A DNA stretch of 64,000 nt from Utricularia gibba (taxonomy: Eukaryota; Streptophyta; Magnoliopsida; Lamiales; Lentibulariaceae), in the NCBI GenBank assembly GCA_002189035.1, contig CM007989.1, forward strand, positions 6,677,501 through 6,741,500, written 5' to 3'. Numbering within the stretch: the stretch's first letter is position 1; each line of letters starts with the position of its first letter. This document shows positions 24,043 through 35,000 of this stretch, in pieces. The position numbers were made by a program, and so were the translations under genes. Under the pieces are notes generated by a model. That model had not been told where the DNA came from. It was given only the letters and a program-made list of their open reading frames with translations, and did no database searches.

Positions 24043-24980
24043 AACAAATGGTTGTAGGGTCGGTGGGATGATCAACACCAGCGCGTCGACTTCTCTGGAT
24101 TTCGATTCCATGGAGGAATTCGTGTGCTTGTTTGCTAACTGGGCTTGAAATTGATCGGGGTAGCGGTTGCTGGACGCACCCACTTTCATCAAACCACTTT
24201 TTTGTCCTTCTCTCAACTGCTCCAGTATAAGTTTCGCTTCTCGACTCTCGTGTTTCCCTCCTCTGCTATCCGTATAAATTTCCTGTTTCCGAGCTCCTTG
24301 GATCTTCGCAATCCGATTATTATGTTTGTTTACTAATTAACCATCTAATCTCGGGTATGGATTTTACATGCTTTTTTTTGTGGGTCGTCATCGGGTTATC
24401 TCCGCATGTGAAATTTGCTCGCGTCCCTTTTCCCCCTTGTTCTGTATTTTGGATGCCTACGGCAGTTAGGGTTCTCAGGGGGTTTTCTTTTCCGTGTTTG
24501 ATCATGCTGAGGTTTAATTTCCTTTTGGGTTTCTTGTATACAAATGGTTTCTTTTTTTTCAATCAAAGATCATCCTGGTAACCTGCGATCAAATGGGAAG
24601 CGCTTTGTGTTGTGTTTATTCCTGGCCTTGATCATATGATCGGAATTTTGATCTGGGTTATTCTCCTTATTTTACGTTGTGTTGACTGATGTTTAGGATG
24701 CCAAGCTCTATAATTTCTTCGTTTTAAAGTTGTATTAATGTTGAATTTACTTAAGATTCTGCCTCCAGTGAGTAGTCTGAATTCAATAAGATGTAAAGGA
24801 GATGACTTTTTATGGCTATTGTGGTCTGTGCCATCTTTTTGTTGTCTGGTTGTTTCTTCTTGCTTATTCATGCAATTCTGTTTTCATTCTATCCTTGAAG
24901 AGAATAACGGTGTTGTCTTTGAATAAGATGATTCATTTTCTTTAATCTTCTGACTCATATTACCTTTGGACTCCAGGATT

Positions 24981-27507
24981 ATGGCAACTGCCTCAATGGC
25001 TACTGCAGCAGGTGCTGCTGCATTTTTATATTATACATTAAACAAGAAGACGCCCTCGAGCCAAGGCAGCACTGACAACAATGAAAATGACAGTGAGGGA
25101 GCCGGTGAAGGTTTATTGGGGATCGATAGAGTTTCTAATAGACTTATTCAAGCACCGGCTACATGGTTAGAAACAATTGCAACCCTGACAGAGACTCTTA
25201 GGTTTACTTACTCAGAGACACTGGGGAAATGGCCCATAGGTGACCTGGCATTTGGTATCAATTTTCTATTGAAAAGGCAGGTAAGTGACTGTTGATGGAA
25301 GTTGTTTTTACAGGGATTTTTCTAACGTGGGCTGGCATCTGAAATAATTGACTAAGTGTACAGGGAAACTTGCATGATGGCCGGGAGTTCTGTGGGGAGG
25401 ATAGTGTACAACTTAAAGGCCCTGAAATTGCCGCGGAGCTTAGATGTCTTGTAAATTTTCTGAAATTGTGTTGGCATTTTTCCAAGAAACCTTTTCCTGT
25501 ATTTTTGATTGAAACTGGTTTTTCTCAAGACGATGTTCTCATTCAAGAACCTAAAGCAGGAGTAAGCTTTTTCTGTTTCACTTCTTCGTTTTTGCTCTAG
25601 TTCTTTGGCCATGGAATCAATGAGGATCAAAAACTCTTGCAGATTCTAAAACCGGCTTTTACTGTTTTGGTTGACCACAAAAATGAAAGCTTGGTGCTTG
25701 TGATCCGTGGAACTCATAGTATAAAGGACACTTTGACTGCTGTTACTGGGGCTGTAGTTCCCTTTCATCATACTGTGGTTTGCGAACAAGGTGTCAGCAA
25801 CTTGGTTTTAGGCTATGCTCATTGTGGAATGGTTGCAGCTGCCAGATGGATTTCAAAGCTCGCAACCCCTTGTCTTATTGCAGCACTCGCCTCATACCCT
25901 GATTACAAAATAAAAGCTTCAACATACCTTCCATCAAATGTTTCTTCTGACTGGTCACCATCAGTTAGCCTATTCTTGAAACTTATCATACTGAAGAGCT
26001 ACTTTTATTCTATCAGTTTTTGGGTTCTTTGTCCATGCTGTTTGAAGGGAAGTTATGCATTTTGTGGCCAAAAAAAAAAAAGCTTTGTTGATTATGCATT
26101 AATATAATCCGCTGCTTTACAGATAATTGGCCACTCTCTTGGTGGAGGGACTGCTGCTCTTTTAACATATATTCTGCGTGAACGAAAAGAATTATCAACT
26201 GCAACTTGTGTTTCCTTTGCTCCAGGTTCATTTTTCCTCATTAAATATTTTTAACTGGAAGCATATAGTCATCTAAATCATATTTTCATTTTAATGTATT
26301 GAGTAGCTGCCTGCATGACATGGGAACTTGCCGAATCGGGGAGTGGGTTTGTTACATCTGTGATCAATGGAGCTGATATGGTGCCTTCATTTTCGGCTGC
26401 ATCCGTGGATGACTTGCGTGCTGAGGTACTCGTATAATGATGCTCTGGAGTGGTTTCACAGACATTGGAGTTCTTTAGTTGGTTAGAAAAAAAATACATT
26501 CTTTTTGTAGGTAACAGCTTCAGCATGGGTGAGTGACCTGAGGAATCAAATTGAGCAGACCAGAATCCTTCGTACAGTTTACCGCTCTGCTTCTGCATTA
26601 GGTTCTCGTCTCCCTTCCATGGCCAGTGCTAAAGCCAAGGTTGCTGGTGCTGGTGCTATACTGCGCCCCGTTTCCTCCCGTACTCAAGTACATTTATCTA
26701 CCCATTGTCTCCCACAGCAACATCACATTGCCTCTGTAGGCTTTCCCGAACACGTGACATTTGAACTCAGTTGAAAATCTTTCTAAATAGGTGGTTGTGA
26801 GGAAGGCTCAGAGTATGGCGCAGGCTGCTTGGTCGGGGCCTACCATGCGTTCATGGTCTTGCATAGGTCCTCGTCACAGAGCGTCAACATCCCAGACGAG
26901 TTTAAATATGAACGAAGATGAATCTTCTCTGGGTCACAGGGACTCTTTCTCGACATCAGGTAAAGGAACTTCCACCGTTGTTGAGACCATGGAGATCCCA
27001 GTCTCAGAGGAAGCAAGAGGAAGGTCCTCCAGGGAGTGCATTTTCACAGACACAGATGATGTTATGGACCTTGAGAGGAGTGATAATCCGATGACCGAAG
27101 TTGAAATGTGGCAGCAGATCGAGCACGAACTGTACGAGCACTTGGAATCCGAGAGTGCTGATGTGGTCGAAGAAATGAAGGCGGAAGAAGAAGAAATGAT
27201 TGCAGAGGAAAGCTCTCTCCCCCGAAACCTATCAGCCAACACCAAGGAAGTACACCGGTTCTTCCCGGCAGGCCGGATCATGCACATTGTGACACTGGTT
27301 GCAGATGAAGCAGAAGATGGAACAACCAACAGCGAGAGTTCAAGTGGGTTCCTCGAGCCCCCTGTCGGGATCTTCTTGACACCGCGATCGCTGTACAGTA
27401 AGATACGGCTATCGCAGAGGATGATCGCCGATCACTTGATGCCGGTCTACACGAGACAGATCGAGAAGGTGATCAAGGAAGCTGCACCCTCATCCCATAC
27501 TGCGTAG
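24981..27507 (+). CDS. class 3 lipase, diacylglycerol-lipase-like alpha/beta hydrolase
   Basis: Predicted lipid esterase of the family with a mono/diacylglycerol lipase N-terminal domain plus Lipase_3 domain, often labelled calmodulin-binding heat-shock-like in plants. Seven coding exons: 24981-25280, 25364-25561, 25643-25915, 26123-26225, 26307-26425, 26511-26687, 26791-27507 (1887 nt, 628 aa). The N terminus (MATASMATAAGAAAFLYYTL) is a hydrophobic anchor. LVLVIRGTHSIKDTLT is the oxyanion-side strand. The nucleophile elbow GHSLGGG puts Ser at about residue 262, and VINGADMVPSFS and GRIMHIVTLV probably supply the Asp and His. A long acidic insert in the last exon (EEMKAEEEEM) separates the lipase core from a conserved C-terminal piece. 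Odd point: the exon ending at 25915 has no GT donor; conservation (YPDYKIK joined to IIGHSLGG) forces a GC donor with a poor context (gcttca). Confidence 0.88.
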
Positions 27508-27924
27508 CAGTTGTAGAATAAGCTGATTCCTAGAATCACTCTCACATTAGTTCTCTGTATGTATGGGATCAGACAACAAGCTCAGCAATGGATGGGAGTC
27601 CATTGTTGTTGGTTTACTGACAGGGCTGTCGGAATATAGATTATAGAGCAATGGATGATCCTCGTACGCAGAACCCAACTGGTTTTACCTGATCCCCGTA
27701 TGCATTTCAAAAGAAAATATTTTGATTGACTGCATCAAAATAAAAGCAATTCGGGCCGTTTTCATATGGAAACGAGAGTACCTGACAATTTTGTCTGGTT
27801 TCTTTCCTTGTCGTCCTTCCATTTTCTGAGTTTCCGTGTTTTCCATATCCAATGTTGGACCCAGTCATTTCAACCACGTTCACGATGAGATGACAATCCG
27901 TTTCAGGTTTTGTTGTGGGAGACG
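27508..27924. other. short spacer before PP1
   Basis: Lipase 3' untranslated region and PP1 promoter/leader in about 415 bp. No other coding sequence seen. Confidence 0.6.
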
Positions 27925-29355
27925 ATGATGACGACCATGGAAGGTGCTATGGATCGAGGAGTTCTCGATGATATCATCCAGCGGTTGTTAGAAGGGAAAG
28001 GGGGAAACAGGTCCAGCTTTCTGAGGCCGAAATCCGTCAGCTTTGTGTTAACGCTCGCTCGATCTTCCTTTCCGAGCCCAACCTTCTCCAGCTTCGAGCA
28101 CCCATCAGGATCTGCGGTCTGTTTCCTCTTCAATTCAATCGTCTCTACTTTTTGAATTGTGGGTTCGTTCTTTGTTCATGCGATTCATGCTGTATCATAT
28201 GCGTATCTAATAAAGATGGTTTCTTGTTGGGTATTTCTATGGTTCAATCCAAGTACCAGATTCAGTGTTACAATTGAAATGCATTCACACGTTCCAAAAT
28301 AAGATGCAGCTTTGGTGTATGATGATCCTTTTGTTTTTGATCCGATCGAAATCCTTGCGTTCTTGCGGCTCAAGCTTCATTGCTAGTTTGGGTGTTTGGT
28401 GATGCTTTGGTTGCTTCCATGCAGGGGATATTCATGGACAGTACCAAGATCTGCTGAGGCTATTTGAGTACGGAGGGTATCCCCTGCTGCAAACTACCTC
28501 TTCCTGGGAGACTATGTGGACAGAGGCAAGCAAAGCTTGGAAACTATATGCTTACTCTTGGCCTACAAGATCAGGTATCCAGATAAAGTCTTTCTCTTGA
28601 GAGGAAACCATGAAGATGCAAAGATCAACCGGATATACGGATTTTATGATGAATGCAAGAGGAGATTCAATGTTCGGCTGTGGAAGATATTCACAGACTG
28701 CTTCAACTGTTTGCCTGTCTCTGCACTCATAGATGAAAAAATACTCTGTATGCACGGTGGACTTTCCCCTGAGCTGAAGCAGGTAGATCAGATAAGGGAG
28801 ATACCGAGACCCACAGACATCCCAGACAATGGCCTCCTTTGTGACCTGCTTTGGTCTGATCCTGACACCCGGATTCGAGGCTGGGCCGACAGCGATAGAG
28901 GCGTTTCTTATGTTTTTGGACCTGATGTTGTTGCAGATTTTTTGGAGAAAAATGATCTGGATCTCATTTGCCGTGGACATCAGGTCTCCTCCCATCTTCA
29001 AAGCTCAAAGTTCCATAAATGCTCTCTGTGAATGAGCACTTTTAACTTTCTCTGTTCTCTGCTGCAACAGGTGGTGGAGGATGGATATGAGTTCTTTGCA
29101 AAACGAAGACTGGTCACACTGTTCTCAGCTCCAAACTATGGCGGGGAATTCGACAATGTGGGTGCTCTTTTGAGCGTGGACGAATCACTTGTATGTTCCT
29201 TCAACATTATAAAATCCATCTCAACCAACTCCAAGGTGCCTCTGAAGAAGGTACGGTACACCACCTTCTCCCTCCCTTGAGGTTTCAGTATCTTCCTCGC
29301 TTCTCATCTGTCCTGATTTGGGAATCCACAGCCCCCCAAAATTGGAGCTCTTTGA
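27925..29355 (+). CDS. type-1 serine/threonine protein phosphatase (TOPP), two frameshifts
   Basis: Catalytic subunit of protein phosphatase 1, a metal-dependent phosphatase directed by many regulatory subunits in nucleus and cytosol. Four exons: 27925-28116, 28425-28983, 29071-29250, 29332-29355; about 318 aa once the two missing bases are allowed for. Signature motifs are present: [71 protein letters not shown] and [11 protein letters not shown]. The tail ends VPLKKPPKIGAL. Odd points: in exon 1 the frame slips at the G run 28000-28004, between LLEGKGG and [13 protein letters not shown]. In exon 2 it slips at the C run 28481-28484, between YGGYP and [13 protein letters not shown]. Each exon is exactly one base short of the family phase. 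Either the consensus is wrong at two homopolymers or this copy is a young pseudogene; plants usually carry many PP1 copies, so loss of one is tolerable. Confidence 0.85.
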
Positions 29356-32065
29356 TACCTCAACACAGATTGCGCCAAAGGGTTTTTATGCTCATAGCTG
29401 CTGCTGCTGCTCTGTAGCTCACTGCTTCCCAATGCCTTTGGATCCACGAGATGGCAAGCTGATGTTTTCCACAGAATGTACAAATGCTTCTTGTTGTTTC
29501 GAGTCTATTATATGCACTGAAACTTTCTTTAGTTCATCCTGATTACTTGTACAAGAAAGTTGTTGAACACGAAGCACTTTGGAAGGATCACCAGCATGAA
29601 GAACATTTAAGCAGGAAATGTTGGAGAAGATGTGTTACTATGGAGAGGCTCAAACAGAAAGTGATTGGGATAATATCTTCTTAGAAATATGGCCCGGACA
29701 CAAAGGACTATTGATGTAATAAAGCATCCTAGAAGGGTATGGAGTACCCCGAAAGGATATTTGTGGAAGCAAAAGTTGAGACAAAAAGTGTTTGGAAACA
29801 TACTTATCATGTGGAAGATATCTCTTTAATAGAATAAAAAGTATTCAAATAAAAGTTTTAGAATCTATTTGATACAAGTCCAACTTCAATAAAAAATATT
29901 TTTAAAAGTGATTTTCGAACAAAACATGTATTGATTTTGTTTTACATAGATTTGAAACAGTGAAATACTTTTAATTTTTTGAGAAGATGAGATACTCATA
30001 TTATGCATGTAAGAGATCCAAGGAGAGCTGATGATATAATAAGTGGAAAATAATAGCTTATCAAGCAACAAAAGGAAAGCCCCATGAACACATTCAAGAT
30101 ATCTAAATTGAGCGAAGATATTTTCTTGGACTAGAGATCACTCAAGAAGATGATTATATTATGTATGTACAAATTAAATTCTCTAAGAATCAAATCAAGA
30201 AATACAAATTGAGCAAAGGAAAACATATTTTAGTACCTATCTCATCAAATGAAAAATCAGTATCAACCAATTCAATGCATGGAAAAAATGTTATAGCATA
30301 CCTAGGAAACCTGGTTAATGAAAAAACATATTAAAACATAATTGATTTATTTATATATCTCTCTATCATAACTGTTTATATTATATTTGTTGTAAGCTAT
30401 CTCTCTAGATTCATGACAAAGTTGCATCAAAACCATCTTGATTCTACAATTAAAATCCTCAAGTGTATAAAGAGTAATATCAATTTTGTACTTCACCATA
30501 AAAAATATGCTAACCATCCTATAAAGAAAAGAATAATAATAGTTCATAATGATTTGTGAATTTGGCATTAATTTTAATATATATGTCTCTGAATGACATA
30601 TAAATTAAATAATTTGAAAATAAATAAAAAACGAAAATTTAAAAAATGCAATAAAATGGGAATGAAGATCAAATATTGAAATTTCACAATGAATCAATCG
30701 TTATGAGCCTAGCCCAGTAAGGAAATTCGTTGGGCCCACATAAAACTGCTGATCTAATGCTGAATCGCAACTGGCTCGGCCCATTAAGGAAGACAACCCT
30801 AAGCTTTAAAATGAACCCCTCCATCCAGCTCGTCTGTGCCTCGGCGTCGTCGCCCAAAGTTGTTCTCTCCGATTCGGTGTTTTGTTTTTGTATGAAACTC
30901 GCGGTAGGAGCGTAGCAATGAAGACAGAATTCTAATCCCAGCTCGATGAGACCTTCTTTGTGTAAGGTCTGGGAAATAATCCTATTCGAAACATTTGTCT
31001 GAGCTTCGTTTCTGATTTTCCAATGGTTTTCGTTTCAGTTTTTCCGTTAAATTTTGTGGCTAATTCCGGCGATTTCCCGATCATTGCCGCTGTGTGTTCT
31101 ACTTGCTTTTTTTTTTTTTTTAAATGTTTCTTCTCAACGCGGATCTATAGGCGAGTTTCGCCCTGTCTGATTCTTGATTTGAAAGAAGCCAATTCGCAGA
31201 GCAAGTGCGCCAATTGATGGCGAGTACTTGCATTGAAGGTTGGCGAAATAAAAAGAGATTCTCCGTGCCTTTCAAATTCGTCATTGAGTTTTGATTATGG
31301 CCTCGAACAAATCTCCACAAGTTTTTCAAAACATTTGTGCTAAGATTATGGAGCGGGTAATATCACCTTGAAATCGGCACGCACACACACTGTTCCGAAA
31401 GTGCAAGTCAAGCGGACATTATCAGAAAATCCGTGTGTGCCGCTTTCGGTGAAATCACTTGCCGCCGCAGGTTTTCCGACGTGCAGCCGCTGGTCTGGTC
31501 TTCTTTCCTTGGCGTCAAATCCGATGAAGTTGTTTCCTAGAACAAGTTGCAGGCGTTGAGCAGAACAAAGATTTTGTAGGGAAGAACGACTCCAGGACTC
31601 CAGGCTTGCAGTTGCACTAGCAGACTGACTGATTGGTCTTCACACCGCCGGAACTGTAGCAACCACAACGATTTCGGAATTCCATATCGTGAATTCCCTA
31701 GTTTTGTCTCGCTTAATTGCATACCATTGCAATGCACTTTTACACCCCGAGAGATTTCAAAGTGAGAAAATAATAATGAAAATGAGATTCGATAATTTTT
31801 AATTATAAATCAAATAACACAATGATCTTAAAATATTAACTGAAGATCATTCCCGTCGCACGCCAATTGTAACTTTCGGCTTTTATGCTGGTACACTGCG
31901 AGAAGAACGAACAACCAAATTGCGAGGGGTAGGAATTACCAAGTTGTGGTCAGAGAAGATGAAATCCGGGCTGCAACTTTACTATAACTCGAAGTTCCAC
32001 CCACTGTTAAGGTGTAAGTTCCATTGGCAAAGAAAGGGACAGCACGGGGTGAAGCAATACTCTGT
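29356..32065. other. spacer with a decayed retroelement fragment
   Basis: PP1 3' end, then AT-rich DNA containing the copia-like fragment listed separately. From about 30.7 to 32.0 kb composition is more balanced and short frames occur on both strands, for example plus strand 31368-31559, but none matches a family I know. No RNA gene recognised. Confidence 0.5.
30115..30530 (+). mobile_element. decayed Ty1/copia reverse-transcriptase fragment
   Basis: Two adjacent plus-strand frames resemble the C-terminal part of copia-type reverse transcriptase. The first reads YFLGLEITQEDDYIMYVQIK and continues to KGKHILVPISS (compare YFLGIEV...LLKRF...PVSTPM in the family). After in-frame stops near 30330, the second reads VVSYLSRFMTKLHQNHLDST then IKILKCIKSNINFVLHHKK (compare LSRFMxxPxxxHLxAxKRILRYLKGT). 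The central YRxxIGSLxYL motif and the rest of gag-pol are absent or unrecognisable, and no LTRs were found. An old, non-functional insertion remnant. Confidence 0.75.
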
Positions 32066-35000
32066 TCAGATTATGGAAGCCAACCCGAGAGTATCTGGTT
32101 CATCACTGCCGGGTCCTGGAGCCGGGTTCAAAGTGCGAGGAGGTTTCACTGAACAGTTGATGATTAAAGTTTCAGCAGTGTTGGGCAATTCTCAGCACTC
32201 AAAAAAGAAGTGAAATCTGACTGTTGTGTTTACCTGTAACATTTGTGATGACATTTACGGTCTTTTGTGTTGCAAGGGCCCGCAACTTGTTTCCGGATGC
32301 TGTGATAAGAAGATTTCTCAGGAGCTGTTTCTGTTCCCTCGGGCTGCTTGTCTTAGACAAAGCTTCTTCAAAAGAATGAAGATCTTGGGGTGTGATGCAG
32401 GGGAGAGAGAGCAGGATCTGTGAACATTTACAGGTGCTTATGGTTTTCATGATGCAGAAGAGGAAGAAGAGAGGAAACAAGAGACGCATTACCAACCTGC
32501 CTGGGTGATTGATCTCTGGTGGACAGGTGGACAAAGATGTCCCGACAGAGACCAACTAAATCAGCACTTATAACAGCATTGGACTCGAGGGCCAAGCCAT
32601 GGATGATGGCCCCGAACAAATCTTTGCATACGAAATTTGTGAGTTCCGAGTTGCTGGTAGAAATTGTGATGAAAATGACTTGAGACCACAGAGGACAAAC
32701 TTTGGACATAGCTTCAGAATCAGTCCAACTGAAAGCTTCAATGCATATTTTCATGACTGGAACTGCAAGGCTTCTGCTGTTCAATAGAAATCTGTCAAAA
32801 AAATGCATAAAATCAATATTCGAAGCCTCAGAGCATGAGATGGTAACAAGAAAAGCCAGAAAAAGATCGAATGTTGAAGGACATACCCAATCAGAGATTT
32901 AGAAGCAAAGTCTTTCAAATCCGTCACAGAAGAATCAGCAGCAGCATGTGGAGTGGGCCCGGCCTGGTCTGGTGAAGTCAGTTCAGAATTAAGCGCCGAA
33001 GAAGCAAGGACAGAAAAAAGAGAAGATATTTCACGAGTCAGATTCCTAAGAAGCTTTTCCTCCATAATTTCCACCAAGTCCGAACCTGCGGGAACTCCTT
33101 GAAAGTCTGGAACTTTGGCTTTTCCGTCTTGCAAAAGGCCAGACCATGCCACACTAAGAGCGTGCCCAACATGGACAAGCAAAGGGTGCAGAAGCTTCTC
33201 CAACCACATCTCCCACATAACTGAGGGGCAGAACTTAACCATTGGAATCAACGATAAATGCACCATTTGCTTTACATGCCTGAAATCCATATACTGAACA
33301 TTCTCCATCAATGCTATAGTAACGGAATGTGAATCTATGCATCTGAAAAAAGAATCTCCGAGTGTTGCCGATAATCCTAGTATGGTATACCTGAGATTCA
33401 GAAAAGCAGTTAGCTGGGAAGTTGCAAAGAGAAGAATCTTGTACCCCTGTTAAAAAATGTAATATGACTGGAATGAAACACTAACACTTACCCACTCTCT
33501 CTTATCCCTCTCAACCAATTCCGTGTGTCAGCTTCTTTAGTCTCTGTAGAAGAGTCATCAAGAAAACTCGTGGCCCCCTTTGGTAGATTATGCTTTCCAT
33601 CCCCATAAAGACTCGTTCTCTCAACATCGCTGATAGTCATAGCCACCCTCATTCCTCCAGGTAGAGACTGGCAGATAGATGGTGACCATAGGGAATGTAT
33701 TGCACGCAGCAGCTAGAAGTTCATTTAGGATATAAACATCACTGAGTGATAATAATTTGCATAAAAAAGGAATGCTAAGCAATCTATATAAACTCACTTT
33801 CAGAAGAGGCGGCAGCATCCATATGAGATGAGAATCCATAGGATGACTAGGAGAAGATACTTTAGAACAATTTTCAGAACTCAGGCTACCTTTTCTCGAA
33901 CCACTTCTTTTAAGTGCCTTTTCAAAAAATGTAACCATATGGAATATGGACCACATGAAATGTGTGTCATTACATAGTCGACTTAAACCAGATGAGTCAC
34001 TCAAATATGCTTCTTGCCACTCAAGCTTGGTCCATTCTTTGCCCAAAGGCTCAAGCAACCAAAGCAAAACCTCTTGCTGTTGCTGGACCCTTCAGAAGTG
34101 TACAAGTCTCAGACAAAAATGAGAGAACAACATTTAATGAATTACTCAAGAATCTGAGATGATAAAATTACCCAGCCGAAGAGGCCATAATGAGAAATGC
34201 TTCACCAAGAAGATTTTGTTCTGCACGATGCAACACACCCTCAGATAGCAGTTGTGTCATTGTACTAGCAATGCCCTATAAAAGGTTATAAATTAGTTGA
34301 TTCACCTCCCTTTGTTGCCTTTGAAAGCAAAAATTACCAACCAAAAAAAAAAAAAAATAATGAAAGATACGGCACTATATATTACAGAATATCAATGGAT
34401 ATAGTGCCCAGCCTCATAAATAGCCAACAGTTATCGTTTTAATTGAGATTTAATATATTACCGTATATATCAATCAAAAGATACAATAAGTCACATTTTG
34501 TAGAATATTTTTCCATCCTAGTCAGAGAAAAATGTCTACCTTGATGTGGGGCAAGATGCTTTCATTAGCACTCTTTGCAATTCTAATGAAGGATGTACAT
34601 ATCTGCAATCTTGCATGGCGAGCAGCACTGATTGATGGATCCTACAGAAATATGCAATCCTTAAAAAACATGAACAAGTGTATTGAAACGTGGATTAGTA
34701 CTCAAGAGACAGGGTGACAACCTTGACCACGAAAGGCAGGGATGTTAAGAGTTCGAATAGTTTATTAATAACACTGCCAACAGCATCTGGGTAGTACCTC
34801 AGAAAAGGACCCAATGCGTCTAAATAATGACCAAGAGCTTCCACCAGTGCAGGTTCAGTCCATTTTAACATAATCAACTGTTCTAGCAATCCTTCATGTG
34901 AAAAGTATACTATCAAAGTCACATATAAATTATAAGTACCATAAAAAAATCTTTGTTTTTAGTACCATTAACGTATTGATTTAGAGTAAACTGGAATTCG

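Larger units (their letters stand above)
22116..24980. other. spacer between divergent PMT and lipase genes
   Basis: Holds the PMT 5' leader, a stretch near 22.5-22.9 kb with overlapping open frames on both strands that match nothing I know, AT-rich DNA from 23.37 to 23.9 kb, and the lipase promoter and leader from about 24.0 kb. The leader appears to be interrupted by an intron whose acceptor (..ctccag) ends at 24976, five bases before the start codon; a plausible donor is at about 24355. Confidence 0.6.

Noticed and set aside
31368..31559. Plus-strand frame (KVQVKRTLSENPCVPLSVKS) upstream of HASTY 3' end
   Set aside because: Gene-like composition but no recognised family and no supporting exons nearby, so not called.
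34085..34095. One-base phase discrepancy in HASTY at the acceptor near 34090
   Set aside because: Placing the exon start at 34089 (acceptor ctgaag) gives GVQQQ in frame and makes all phases sum correctly.
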